Source: an uncultured Alphaproteobacteria bacterium
Lineage (GTDB): Bacteria; Pseudomonadota; Alphaproteobacteria; HIMB59; GCA-002718135
Direction: 5' to 3'
DNA: 64,000 bases
NCBI GenBank assembly: GCA_902590695.1
Contig: CACIXR010000006.1
Span: forward strand, 1-64,000
Under the pieces are notes generated by a model, which saw only the letters and a program-made list of their open reading frames with translations, was not told the origin of the DNA and did no database searches. Positions 1-8,469 of this stretch are shown piece by piece. Position 1 is the first letter of the stretch. Each line of letters opens with the position of its first letter. Position numbers and translations under genes: made by a program.

Positions 1-761
1 TAATCTTTAATTCTATATCCTTTTGAAAATGTATATGTAATAAATAAGATGCATCCAATTAAAATTGTTAGGATTGTTAATGTACTTGTAAATAGTGAAA
101 CATCAGAAACTTGATAAAAACTATACCTGAAACCACTTATTAAATATAAAACAGGATTTAGTAATGATATTTTCTGCCAAAATTCTGGCAGCATATTAAT
201 AGAGTAAAAACTTCCTCCCAAGAAAACTAATGGTGTTATTACTAAAATTGGAATAATCTGTAGTCCTTCAAAACCCTCTGCATACATTCCAATTATAAAA
301 CCAAATAAAGCAAAAGTAATAGATGTCAGTATTAAAAAAAACATCATGAGAAGAGGGTGATCTATTCTTACATCTACAAAAAAATTAGCAGTTAGAATAA
401 TCACACATCCAATTATTAATGATTTGGATGCTGCGGCTCCTACAAAACCAAGCACTATCTCGAAAGAAGATAACGGTGCTGCAAGTATTTCATATATGGT
501 ATTTGTAAATCTTGGGAAATAAAAAGCAAAAGAAGCATTAGAAATTGATTGAGTTAGGATAGTCAACATAATCATTCCTGGCACAATATAAGAACCGTAA
601 TTTATTCCATCTATCTCTGTTATTCTTGATCCTATCGCTGAGCCAAAAACTACAAAGTAAAGAGAAGTTGTAATTATTGGTGAAGCAAGACTTTGAAATA
701 AGGTTCTTCTAAACCTTTCCATTTCATGAATATATATTGCTTTAATTCCGAACCAATTCAT
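1..761 (-). CDS. ABC-2 type exporter permease (3' edge at window boundary)
   Basis: Membrane subunit of an ABC-2 exporter, partner of the ATPase that precedes it in the operon. I translated it by hand from an ATG at 759-761 (MNWFGIKAIYIHEMERF). The frame is open to the window edge for about 253 codons, with several hydrophobic segments and the family-typical late region (ITPLVFLGGSFYSINMLPEFWQ, then NPVLYLISGFRYSF). This matches the YadH/NodJ-type ABC-2 family, which is about 255 residues long. The last two bases at the edge read TA, so the stop codon may lie exactly on the boundary. Its start overlaps the ATPase stop by 20 bases, consistent with translational coupling. The exported substrate is unknown. 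Confidence 0.85.
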   Translation of the reverse strand, partial: MNWFGIKAIYIHEMERFRRTLFQSLASPIITTSLYFVVFGSAIGSRITEIDGINYGSYIVPGMIMLTILTQSISNASFAFYFPRFTNTIYEILAAPLSSFEIVLGFVGAAASKSLIIGCVIILTANFFVDVRIDHPLLMMFFLILTSITFALFGFIIGMYAEGFEGLQIIPILVITPLVFLGGSFYSINMLPEFWQKISLLNPVLYLISGFRYSFYQVSDVSLFTSTLTILTILIGCILFITYTFSKGYRIKD

Positions 762-1686
762 TATTATTTTCCTGTATAAGTTTAATAAAAATCTCTTCCA
801 GTGAACTTTGCTCAGTATTAATGTCTTTTATTTTATAACCATCTTTTTTTAAATCATTTAATAATTCAGTAATATCAGTTGTGTTTGAGTTTAAATTATA
901 GGTATGTGAGATAATTTTATTTGTTTGATCTAAAGTAAAATTATATTTTGATAAATTACCATTTATTTTTTCAATAGGTTCAACTAATTCAATTTTAATT
1001 GTTTTTTCTCCAAGTTTTTTAATCAATTTTTCTTTGTCATCCACTAAAATTATTTTTCCATCGTTAATAACTGCCACTCTATCACTTAACTCTTCAGCTT
1101 CTTCAATATAATGTGTTGTTAAAATAATTGTTACTCCATCTTCATTTAATTTTTTAACAACATCCCACATATCTTTTCGTAATTCTACATCTACACTAGC
1201 TGTTGGTTCGTCTAAAAATAATAATTTAGGTTGATGAGATAATGCTTTAGCTATTAGGACTCTTCTTTTCATTCCACCTGATAGTTCTTTAATTTTATTA
1301 TCTTTTTTGTCCCATAAGGATAGTTGTTTTAAAAGCTTCTCTATATAATTATGATCAGGTTTCTTACCAAAAAGACCTCTAGAATAATTAACATTGTTCC
1401 AGACAGTTTCAAAAGATTCAAGATTTAATTCTTGAGGAACAATACCTGTTATTTTTCTAGTATTTCGATAATTTTTAATAATATCCATATTATTTATTTT
1501 TATTGTTCCAGTATTGAAATTTACTATTCCGCAAATTGAGTTTATGAGTGTTGATTTTCCTGCACCATTTGGTCCAAGCAGAGCAAATATTTCTCCCTCT
1601 TTAATATTGAGATTTACATTTTCTAACGCTTTTACTGAATTTTTATAAAATTTAGTTACATTATTTATCTCAAGTATATTTTTCAT
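742..1686 (-). CDS. ABC-2 exporter ATP-binding protein
   Basis: Cytoplasmic ATPase that powers the ABC-2 permease encoded just downstream. Visible motifs are Walker A GPNGAGKST near residue 39, the signature LSGGMKRR near 136, Walker B LLFLDEPTASVD near 155 and the H-loop TTHYIEEAE near 191. At 314 residues with a C-terminal tail, it fits the YadG/drug-exporter class rather than an importer ATPase. It overlaps the permease start by 20 bases and lies 3 bases downstream of the photolyase-like gene. No substrate can be assigned; YadGH-like pairs are generally annotated as multidrug or polysaccharide exporters. Confidence 0.92.
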   Translation of the reverse strand: MKNILEINNVTKFYKNSVKALENVNLNIKEGEIFALLGPNGAGKSTLINSICGIVNFNTGTIKINNMDIIKNYRNTRKITGIVPQELNLESFETVWNNVNYSRGLFGKKPDHNYIEKLLKQLSLWDKKDNKIKELSGGMKRRVLIAKALSHQPKLLFLDEPTASVDVELRKDMWDVVKKLNEDGVTIILTTHYIEEAEELSDRVAVINDGKIILVDDKEKLIKKLGEKTIKIELVEPIEKINGNLSKYNFTLDQTNKIISHTYNLNSNTTDITELLNDLKKDGYKIKDINTEQSSLEEIFIKLIQENNNELVRN

Positions 1687-1689
1687 AAT

Positions 1690-2868
1690 TTAAATATTTG
1701 TAATCAGATTTGGAATATTTTGTTTAAATTTGAAATAACCTTTTTTTGAAAAAATCCAACTATTAACATCATATTTTCTATTAAAAATTATAAAATTAAT
1801 TGATGGATATTTTGTAATTATTTTTTTATAAATTTTTTTCCAATTTCCCTTAGTAACATAGGGTAAATATATTTCTTGAATTTGAAATTTTTCTATCCAT
1901 TTATCTAAATTTTCAAAATAACTTTCAAATTCAATATCAATTTTAATATTTTTATAAAAATCATCATCACTAAAACATGAAATACAAATACTTTTTATAT
2001 GTTTAATTATTTTTTCAGAGAAATTGTGATCATTATAGTCTTCAATAGGTAAACCTGTAAAGACATTCACTTTTTTATGATTTAAATCTTTTAAAATGTT
2101 TAACTCATCAGTTGGTATTAAAATATATTTTATCTCTTCTAAATTATAATCAGAGTTTAAATGTAGTTCATTTATATTATAAATTTTTTCTTCAACTAAA
2201 GGATTTCCATTTTCATTTAAAATTTCATTATCTGATATTTTAATATTACTATATTTTTCTATATTACTTTTTCTTGCTAAATAATTTTTACCCTTAGTGT
2301 GTATACCAGCAACCCATCTCCATGATAAAGTATTAGAAGCTGGATCACCATCTAATAAATGTTGCATAAAAAAATCGGCTCCAAGTTGCCAAGGTAATTT
2401 AAGAGTAAAAATCCAAATTGAGGCGAACCACATTCTTACATGATTATGTAAGTACCCATCTTCTTTGAGAGTATTAATCCAATTATTAAAAAATGAGAGA
2501 TTTGTATTTCCAGAAATTGCATTTAAATAAAATTTTTTATTACCAAATTCTTCAATTAATTTATTTCTATCTTCTAAGTAATCAGAATAAACGGATGGCC
2601 TATGTTCAAGCCATCCTTTCCAATAAGTTCTCCAATAAATTTCTTGGATGAATTTTTCACAATCTCTAGGTTCATATTTTTCTAAAACTTTTTTTAGAAC
2701 TTGTTCTTCAGATATTAATCTATATCTAATGAAGGGAGATAATAAGGATGTAGTTTTATTATTAGATCTGTCTTCACTATAATTTCTGTTTGTTTCATAA
2801 TATTTTCCTGTTTTAGGCAAATAAGATAAAAGTTGCTCTTCAGCAAAGCTGATATTAGATTTAAACAT
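1690..2868 (-). CDS. DNA photolyase FAD-binding-domain protein with atypical domain order
   Basis: Residues 1-210 resemble the helical FAD-binding domain of photolyases and cryptochromes. TTSLLSPFIRYRLIS (39-53) matches the photolyase T-S-x-L-S-P segment, RMWFASIW (145-152) the W/R region, and LLDGDPASNTLSWRWVAG (171-188) the flavin/DNA-binding D-x-A-x-N-x-x-x-W-x-W signature. The usual N-terminal alpha/beta antenna domain is absent. Instead about 150 extra residues follow the FAD domain (from about 247) with alternating strand/helix character (ILIPTDELNIL, VNVFTGLPIEDY, INFIIFNRKY). Likely role: flavin-dependent light-driven DNA repair or photosensing. At 392 residues it is shorter than classical photolyase (about 470). 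It is separated by 3 bases from the downstream ABC ATPase. Confidence 0.8.
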   Translation of the reverse strand: MFKSNISFAEEQLLSYLPKTGKYYETNRNYSEDRSNNKTTSLLSPFIRYRLISEEQVLKKVLEKYEPRDCEKFIQEIYWRTYWKGWLEHRPSVYSDYLEDRNKLIEEFGNKKFYLNAISGNTNLSFFNNWINTLKEDGYLHNHVRMWFASIWIFTLKLPWQLGADFFMQHLLDGDPASNTLSWRWVAGIHTKGKNYLARKSNIEKYSNIKISDNEILNENGNPLVEEKIYNINELHLNSDYNLEEIKYILIPTDELNILKDLNHKKVNVFTGLPIEDYNDHNFSEKIIKHIKSICISCFSDDDFYKNIKIDIEFESYFENLDKWIEKFQIQEIYLPYVTKGNWKKIYKKIITKYPSINFIIFNRKYDVNSWIFSKKGYFKFKQNIPNLITNI

Positions 2869-2879
2869 TTGAGTATTAT

Positions 2880-3266
2880 TTAATCGTCAGATAATTTTTT
2901 AGAGCGTCTATTAAGTAATTCCATGTGACGCACTCTTAAAACAACAATAGCAATTGCTATAATTAAAATTGCTATTGACTCATAAACATAGGCTGAAGGG
3001 TCCACATCTTTTCTTTGCATAATTATCATTCTTGCAAGAGCTGTCATTGCTATGAATAAAGGATAACTCATTCTTATAACTTTAGATATCCAGTATTCTT
3101 TAATCATGCCAATTATTTCAATGTAAATGAATAATAAAAGAATATCTGCTAATGTTACTCTATAAACCGCAATCATTCCTTGCACTTCCATTCCAATGGC
3201 TATGATAGTACAAACAATAAGTACGGATAGTACTATTTTCTCTAATAATTCAAAATATGTATTCAT
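2880..3266 (-). CDS. psiE: PsiE-family phosphate-starvation-inducible membrane protein
   Basis: A 128-residue integral membrane protein with four hydrophobic segments (about 10-30, 37-55, 65-83, 93-110), fitting the PsiE family. The segment MSYPLFIAMTALARMIIM and the C-terminal VVLRVRHMELL are typical. The biochemical role of PsiE is not established; in E. coli expression rises on phosphate starvation. Its start overlaps the stop of the upstream DCC-family gene in an ATGA arrangement at 3263-3266, so the two are translationally coupled. The link to phosphorus stress is interesting given the phn operon elsewhere in the window, but I see no Pho box here. Confidence 0.85.
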   Translation of the reverse strand: MNTYFELLEKIVLSVLIVCTIIAIGMEVQGMIAVYRVTLADILLLFIYIEIIGMIKEYWISKVIRMSYPLFIAMTALARMIIMQRKDVDPSAYVYESIAILIIAIAIVVLRVRHMELLNRRSKKLSDD

Positions 3267-3628
3267 TTAATTCTCTCTATTTTATTTAGTTGATTCTTGT
3301 TTTTGTAAAATAGAATTAGGGCAAAAACTTCATATAAAAACCATGAAACTTGATAAATTACGGGTTTTCTTATTATTTTAGCCAAAAAACTATATCGTGG
3401 AATTTCTAACCACATTTCAATAAATGCATCAACTCCACTATAAACTTTATTATTTTTGACTGTATGCAAACGTCTTAACAATTCCTTGGCGTCTTTATTC
3501 GTATCTTTTTTTGATTTTTTTTCAGTACTTATATCTATCCATTCAAGATTATTTTCTAGTTTTTTGTAATGATTTATTTCAAATCTACAAATGCTGCATG
3601 AATTATTAAAATAAACTTTAGTAGCCAT
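3263..3628 (-). CDS. DCC-family (DUF393) thiol-disulfide oxidoreductase-like protein
   Basis: A 121-residue protein with the N-terminal thioredoxin-like signature of the DCC/DUF393 family: VYFNNSCSICRFE puts a C-x-x-C at residues 11-14. The usual Asp of the D-x-x-C-x-x-C motif is Asn/Ser here. A second family hallmark, SGVDAFIEMW, lies near residue 65, followed by a hydrophobic stretch. It is predicted to be a redox-active or redox-derived protein, but no substrate is known for the family. It overlaps psiE by four bases and is transcribed first. Confidence 0.82.
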   Translation of the reverse strand: MATKVYFNNSCSICRFEINHYKKLENNLEWIDISTEKKSKKDTNKDAKELLRRLHTVKNNKVYSGVDAFIEMWLEIPRYSFLAKIIRKPVIYQVSWFLYEVFALILFYKNKNQLNKIERIK

Positions 3629-3642
3629 AAAAGAAAAATAAT

Positions 3643-4437
3643 TTAAATAAATTGAAATTCAATATCTTCTAATTGCTCAAATCGAGCTTTTATATGATTA
3701 CCAGGGTAAATTTTTGATGGTTTTGTACATGAACCAGAAGAAATAAATTGACCTTTAAGTAATGTCTCACCTTTTTTTGCAAGATTATTAATTAACCATA
3801 AAGCAGCATTTAAAGGATTATTTAAAACATTTTTAGTATTTCCTGAGTCCATTATTTTGTTATCTATATATAAAGTAACTTCAAGATCATTGAGATTGAC
3901 ATCATTAATATTATATATTTTTTCATTACGTAACCAAAATTCAGATGCTCCATTTGTCGAGATAACATTTCTTGCGCCAATTTCCGGTAAAGGTTTTGCA
4001 AATCTAAAATCGTTAATTTCAATTGAGCATACTAATCCATCTAATAATAAATCTATATCGTCTATAGAGTAGGGCGCCTTTGAGATATCTATATCTTCTT
4101 TAATTCTAAAACTTATCTCTGGTTCAGCATATGGTTCAAAAAAATTTTTAGAATGTAATTTTTTTGCATTAATTAAACTGTATCTACTGTATAAATTTCC
4201 ATAAAAAGGTTCGTTCATATTTAAAACCTCTTGTGCTGTGAGAGATGTAGCACCAATTTTTTTCCCAATACAAGTATTATCTTTCAGTTCTAAGTATCTA
4301 AGTTTTAAATTATCTTGAATTGCATAAGCATCATCAATTGTTTGAGGTTCTAGTTTCTTTAAAGAACTTAAACCAGTTTTATTTAATCTATGTTCAAATA
4401 AAATTTTTGAAGCTTCTTGAATATCTTCTTTATTCAT
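3643..4437 (-). CDS. 2-keto-4-pentenoate hydratase family protein (MhpD-like)
   Basis: A 264-residue member of the fumarylacetoacetate hydrolase/2-oxopent-4-enoate hydratase superfamily. The metal-binding acidic residues are visible in FEPYAEPEISFRI near residue 100, and GKKIGATS near 58, SIEINDFRF near 140 and the terminal GSCTKPSKIYPGNHIKARFE are family-typical. It probably hydrates or decarboxylates a 2-oxo-enoic acid from an aromatic or alicyclic meta-cleavage-type route. No ring-cleavage dioxygenase is present in the window, so the substrate is open. Its ATG overlaps the sulfotransferase stop (4434-4437). It is the last gene of a coupled three-gene set with the sulfotransferase and class IV aminotransferase. 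Confidence 0.82.
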   Translation of the reverse strand: MNKEDIQEASKILFEHRLNKTGLSSLKKLEPQTIDDAYAIQDNLKLRYLELKDNTCIGKKIGATSLTAQEVLNMNEPFYGNLYSRYSLINAKKLHSKNFFEPYAEPEISFRIKEDIDISKAPYSIDDIDLLLDGLVCSIEINDFRFAKPLPEIGARNVISTNGASEFWLRNEKIYNINDVNLNDLEVTLYIDNKIMDSGNTKNVLNNPLNAALWLINNLAKKGETLLKGQFISSGSCTKPSKIYPGNHIKARFEQLEDIEFQFI

Positions 4438-5147
4438 ACTTTAATTGCGTACTTATTAATTTCTTCATATATGTCTAAACATTCTTTATAAATATTTTCA
4501 TAAGTTTTAGGTACAATATATTCTTTAGTATTTTTGGTGTTAAAAGTGGTAGAGGAAATTACATCTTGATACCAAACTTTAGACCAAATGCCATCGGTAT
4601 CTCTATAACCTTTTGGCCAATTAAGCATGTTTTGATCAAAATCTAAATTTAATTTTTGACACAAAATCTTTAAATACTTTTCAGGATTTTCTAATAAATA
4701 ATCAGAGTTTATTATTATAGGATCTTTTGAATTTAATTTTTTAAAAATTTCATAAAGTTTTTTAAAACCTACATCTTGAATTGATTGTAAAGTATTTTTT
4801 TTTAAATATGAGACAATTACTTTAGCAGGGTCACGGATCAAAAAGCAATTTATACCTTTATTGATCCAATCTAAACGTGTTTCATCTAAAATATGATGAG
4901 TCATATGTTTTTGGTAAAATATTTGATAATTATCATCATCTTTAGTAATTAATTTAATTACCTCATCTTCATTGGTGTGATAGTGATTTATAATTTCATC
5001 TTTCATTGGATGATTTAAATTAGTTCTTTTTAAATAATATGCATAAAAAGGTTCATCGTAAACTTTAGTGTCCTTTCTATTTTCAAAGGATCGCATCAAT
5101 GCAGTACTAATATTTCTAGGTCCAGACCAAACAAATAAATTAATCAT
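4434..5147 (-). CDS. Sulfotransferase-family protein
   Basis: A 237-residue P-loop sulfotransferase-like protein. The N-terminus VWSGPRNISTALMRSFENR carries the 5'-phosphosulfate-binding loop equivalent (S-G-P-R-N-x-S-T). CFLIRDPAKVIVSYLKK near residue 138 is the 3'-phosphate-binding region (R-D-P-x-x-x-x-x-S). Family members transfer sulfate from PAPS, but several bacterial relatives are uncharacterised. It sits between a class IV aminotransferase (stop at 5148, directly abutting) and the hydratase (4-base overlap), so the three are probably co-translated. The acceptor is unknown; the neighbours hint at a small amino- or keto-acid metabolite. Confidence 0.78.
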   Translation of the reverse strand: MINLFVWSGPRNISTALMRSFENRKDTKVYDEPFYAYYLKRTNLNHPMKDEIINHYHTNEDEVIKLITKDDDNYQIFYQKHMTHHILDETRLDWINKGINCFLIRDPAKVIVSYLKKNTLQSIQDVGFKKLYEIFKKLNSKDPIIINSDYLLENPEKYLKILCQKLNLDFDQNMLNWPKGYRDTDGIWSKVWYQDVISSTTFNTKNTKEYIVPKTYENIYKECLDIYEEINKYAIKV

Positions 5148-6038
5148 TTAAAATAAGTTATTATAAAAATTAGTTAATTCTTTAGTAATAGGATTTTTCT
5201 TTAATGAGTATTTTTTCTTATTTATCTGATTTACCGGAACAATTCCTGCAAAAGATCCAGTACAAAATGCTTCATCTGCATTTAAAACTTCTTTTAATTT
5301 AAAATTCTTTTCTTTTACTTTTATTTTATTTTTTTTACATAGATCTATAATTTTCTGTCTTGTAATCCCTGTAACACAATATTTCCCTGTTGAGGTAAAA
5401 ACAGTATTGTTTTTTACAAAGAAGAAATGCGTACTATTATTTGTAGCGACATTTCCGTTAATATCAAACATTAGTGCTTCATCAGCATTCTTTTTATTAG
5501 CTTCAATACATGCAAGTATACAATTTAATTTACTAAGCGAATTTATTTGTGGATTTTGAACATTAATTGGCCCCCTAATAGTTTTTACTGTAACCAATTT
5601 TAATCCTTTCTTATATGCTTTAATATCTGGTTTTTTATACTCAGGGATTATGATTATGGTTGGTTTGGATATTGTAACTTTAGGTGATTGATAGGGTGTT
5701 GATTTAATACCTCTAGAAACAATTATTCTTAAATGAACATCTGTTTTCATTTTATTTATTTGGATAGTCTTTATTAGTGCTTCTGAAAGTTTTTTACGGG
5801 TTAAATGTATTTTTAAGTCAATAAGCTTTGCATCTTTGTATAGCCTATCTAGATGTTCTTTTAGAAAGATGAAATTATCATTATGGTATCTTAAAGAATC
5901 CCAGATACCATCCCCAAGCATTGTAGAGGAATCAAAAACTGATATTTTGGCATCTTTTCTTTTATAAAATTTTCCGTTTATATAAATTTTAATATTTTTA
6001 TTTCTTTTATCATCTACAAAATCATGACTTGAAACCAT
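5148..6038 (-). CDS. Class IV (branched-chain/D-amino-acid type) aminotransferase
   Basis: A PLP enzyme of fold type IV, 296 residues. The family start pattern INGKFYKRKDAKISVFDSS is followed by DGIWDSLRYHN. The putative PLP lysine is in NSLSKLNCILA near residue 168. The cofactor-phosphate region reads TGITRQKIIDLC, and the late segment ADEAFCTGSFAGIVPV is typical of IlvE/Dat proteins. It resembles branched-chain or D-alanine aminotransferases but could equally be an aminodeoxychorismate-lyase relative. It is the first gene of the three-gene set, abutting the sulfotransferase. The 118-base gap upstream (6039-6156) separates it from the divergent MFS gene and must hold both promoters; I see no clear boxes. 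Confidence 0.82.
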   Translation of the reverse strand: MVSSHDFVDDKRNKNIKIYINGKFYKRKDAKISVFDSSTMLGDGIWDSLRYHNDNFIFLKEHLDRLYKDAKLIDLKIHLTRKKLSEALIKTIQINKMKTDVHLRIIVSRGIKSTPYQSPKVTISKPTIIIIPEYKKPDIKAYKKGLKLVTVKTIRGPINVQNPQINSLSKLNCILACIEANKKNADEALMFDINGNVATNNSTHFFFVKNNTVFTSTGKYCVTGITRQKIIDLCKKNKIKVKEKNFKLKEVLNADEAFCTGSFAGIVPVNQINKKKYSLKKNPITKELTNFYNNLF

Positions 6039-6156
6039 AATTATTTTTATCTTAATAGCAAATATTGTCTACTTAATAATTTTATTAACTTTTATTGTAA
6101 ATCAAAGAGTGACATGTGATCAAATTAATATAACCAATTAGAAATTATCTTTTGTA

Positions 6157-7317
6157 ATGTTTAATAAAAATTTTATTGTTATTTGTATATCTTCTACAAT
6201 TGCAGCTTTTCCACCTATGGCTGTAGTTTTATTAGGTGGAATAATTACATCCCAGATAATGATGAAAGATTCATTAGCAACAGTACCAATGACTTTAATG
6301 ATTATAGGTATAGCAATAAGTGCACCTATTGCATCTAGGTTTATGAGCATCTGGGGGAGACAGAAAGGATTTTTATTTTCATCTCTTTTAAGTTGCCTAG
6401 CTCTAATTATTTGTTCAATTGCAATTTATTTGGAAAATTTTTTTATTTTTGCGTTAGGTAATTTTTTAATTGGTAGCTCACAAGCTTTTATTCATCAGTA
6501 TCGATTTGCTGCATCTGAGTCAGTTGCCAAAGAATTTATTCCAAGATCTATCTCAATTATATTATTATTAGGTATAGTTTCTGCATTACTTTCTTCTAAT
6601 TTTGCAGAATATTTTAAAGATTTTTTTCCAAGTAATTTATTTCTTGGTAGTTATATTTTCTTATCTTTTACAGCAATCTTTCCTTTCTTTGTTCTTCTTT
6701 TTTATGAGGAAACAAAAACTTCTAATAATCAAAGTAAATTTGAAATTGAAACTATTTTCAAACTTTTAAAAAATATTAAAATTATACAATCAATTGTAAG
6801 TGCTGGTCTTGGTTATTTTACAATGGCTATAATTATGACCGCTACCCCTTTACATATGCATCTTGTTAATAAATTTACTTTATTTGAAACCAGTATAGTT
6901 ATTCAACTCCACGTCATTGGTATGTTTTTACCCTCTCTGTTTTCTGGAGATTTAATTAAAAGATTTGGAAATACAAATATTATATATGCAGGAGTAGTTA
7001 TTTTGTTTTTAAGTATATTAACTAATACATTCTTTGATTTTTATTATTCTTATATGCTTGGTTTAATATTACTTGGTATTGGCTGGAATTTTTTATTTGT
7101 TTCAGGCTCAAGTTTGTTGGTTGTTTCTTACGAAGAAAAGGATAAATTTACAGCACAAGGTCTAAATGATTTTATTGTTTTTTCTACTCAAGGCATAGGA
7201 TCGCTATCTGCTGGTTTTCTTTTATATTTTTCAAATTGGACTGTTATAAATCTTTTATGTGTACCACTTTTAATTATTGTTTTAGTAGTTTCTTTGTTTG
7301 CATCTAGGCATAATTAA
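6157..7317 (+). CDS. MFS transporter
   Basis: A 386-residue major facilitator with about twelve hydrophobic segments. The loop 2-3 region SRFMSIWGRQKGFL fits the MFS A-motif, and helices 5-8 have the usual central cytoplasmic stretch (YEETKTSNNQSKFEIETIFK) near residue 190. The protein begins at an ATG at 6157 following a 118-base divergent gap. The substrate cannot be inferred. It precedes the dehydrogenase gene by 49 bases on the same strand, so co-transcription is possible. The minus-strand frame under its N-terminus is a shadow. Confidence 0.88.
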   Translation: MFNKNFIVICISSTIAAFPPMAVVLLGGIITSQIMMKDSLATVPMTLMIIGIAISAPIASRFMSIWGRQKGFLFSSLLSCLALIICSIAIYLENFFIFALGNFLIGSSQAFIHQYRFAASESVAKEFIPRSISIILLLGIVSALLSSNFAEYFKDFFPSNLFLGSYIFLSFTAIFPFFVLLFYEETKTSNNQSKFEIETIFKLLKNIKIIQSIVSAGLGYFTMAIIMTATPLHMHLVNKFTLFETSIVIQLHVIGMFLPSLFSGDLIKRFGNTNIIYAGVVILFLSILTNTFFDFYYSYMLGLILLGIGWNFLFVSGSSLLVVSYEEKDKFTAQGLNDFIVFSTQGIGSLSAGFLLYFSNWTVINLLCVPLLIIVLVVSLFASRHN

Positions 7318-7366
7318 ATTTGATAATTCACTTTTAAATTATAATTTTTTCACTATAGTTATTTTT

Positions 7367-8227
7367 ATGAGCAATGTTGGATTTATAGGGGTAGGCTATA
7401 TGGGCTATGGTATGGCAAAAAATTTATTAAAAAAGCATAATGTATTTATATTTGCTCATAAAAATAGAAAACCAATAAACAAATTAAAAAAGATTGGGGC
7501 TAAAGAATTAAAATCATATAATGAAATCAAAAAACAAAAACTTGATTGTTTAATGATATGTGTAACAAATACACCTGTAGCATTAAATGTTGCAAAAAAA
7601 ATTAAACAAGAACTTGATAATAAAACACTTGTAATAGATTTAACAACGCATAACAAAAATGGTGCTTTAAAAATGGATAAAATTTTTAAATCAAAAAAAA
7701 TAAGTTATAATTTTTGTGGAGTAATGGGAGGTCCAGCTCAAAGTGAGCAGGGTATATTAGGTGGTATTTATGGTGGTAAAAAAAGTAATTTTTTAAAATG
7801 TAAAAAATTTCTTAATTCTTTTTGTAAGTCTGTTTTTAATTTTGGTGATGTATCAAAAGCATCTTCTGCAAAATTATTATCTAACTTTTTATCATTAATG
7901 ACTACCACTACTGTTATTGAATTTTTTAAATCTGCAAAAAAACTAGATATTAATATTAAACTTTTATGTGATGTTGCTAGATTGGGTTCAGGAAATTCAG
8001 GCGCTTTAGATAGAATTGCTGATAAAGCTATAAAAGGTAATTATAAAGGATATGTTTTTTCAGTAGATAATACATATAAAGATTTAAATTATATTAATGA
8101 TCTTGTTTCTGATTTGCCAAATGCTAATAAACTCTCAAAAATTGCTAAGTCGTTTTATAAACAAGCGTCAATTAAAGGATTTGGTAATTTACTTGTTAGT
8201 GAATTAATTGATAAGGAAAAATACTAA
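7367..8227 (+). CDS. NAD(P)-dependent 3-hydroxyisobutyrate dehydrogenase-family oxidoreductase
   Basis: A 286-residue beta-hydroxyacid dehydrogenase. I chose ATG 7367 because the nucleotide-binding motif GFIGVGYMGYGMAKNLL starts right after it; the longer frame from 7298 adds an unrelated tail overlapping the MFS gene. IDLTTHNK near residue 87 and the substrate-binding GVMGGPAQSEQG near 118 are typical. The catalytic lysine is in SSAKLLSNFLS near residue 167. The family oxidises 3-hydroxy acids (3-hydroxyisobutyrate, tartronate semialdehyde, 6-phosphogluconate relatives). The exact substrate is unknown. Confidence 0.87.
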   Translation: MSNVGFIGVGYMGYGMAKNLLKKHNVFIFAHKNRKPINKLKKIGAKELKSYNEIKKQKLDCLMICVTNTPVALNVAKKIKQELDNKTLVIDLTTHNKNGALKMDKIFKSKKISYNFCGVMGGPAQSEQGILGGIYGGKKSNFLKCKKFLNSFCKSVFNFGDVSKASSAKLLSNFLSLMTTTTVIEFFKSAKKLDINIKLLCDVARLGSGNSGALDRIADKAIKGNYKGYVFSVDNTYKDLNYINDLVSDLPNANKLSKIAKSFYKQASIKGFGNLLVSELIDKEKY

Positions 8228-8230
8228 TAA

Positions 8231-8401
8231 ATGGATAAGCTAGTTCCAATTATTTATATGATTGGGGTGCTATTATTGGTCTTACCTTCTTTCTTAAGCT
8301 CTAATAGTAATTTTAAAACCTTTTTTACTAACTTATCGATTTGGGTAGCTATTGTATTAGTCGTTTTATCTTTTTACTTTGCCTATAATTATTTTGTGTA
8401 A
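8231..8401 (+). CDS. Small two-helix membrane protein (56 aa)
   Basis: A short frame I translated by hand: ATG at 8231, TAA at 8399-8401, 56 codons. It starts MDKLVPIIYMIGVLLLVLPS and has two hydrophobic helices (about 5-20 and 37-55) joined by a short polar turn SSNSNFKTFF. It begins 3 bases after the stop of the dehydrogenase gene, which argues for real translation in an operon. I do not recognise a family. Similar short two-helix proteins are common in alphaproteobacteria and remain uncharacterised. Confidence 0.65.
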   Translation: MDKLVPIIYMIGVLLLVLPSFLSSNSNFKTFFTNLSIWVAIVLVVLSFYFAYNYFV

Positions 8402-8407
8402 AACGGT

Positions 8408-8434
8408 TACATATATTTAATTTAATTATATGTA
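8408..8434. promoter_or_regulatory. 8-bp inverted repeat upstream of the DmdA-like gene
   Basis: A perfect inverted repeat, TACATATA (8408-8415) and TATATGTA (8427-8434), with an 11-base A/T spacer, lies 35 bases before the ATG at 8470 in a 68-base gap. Its position suits an operator or mRNA leader hairpin. In such AT-rich DNA, chance cannot be excluded. Confidence 0.35.
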
Positions 8435-8469
8435 GACTAACTTAATACAAATATTTATACGAGCTTTTA

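Noticed and set aside
3857..4072. Plus-strand 71-codon open frame inside the hydratase gene
   Set aside because: Antisense shadow in a clear coding gene, with no ribosome site and no family.
6138..6350. Minus-strand 70-codon frame over the MFS gene start
   Set aside because: Its sequence is the low-complexity reverse of the transporter's N-terminal helices; it is a shadow.
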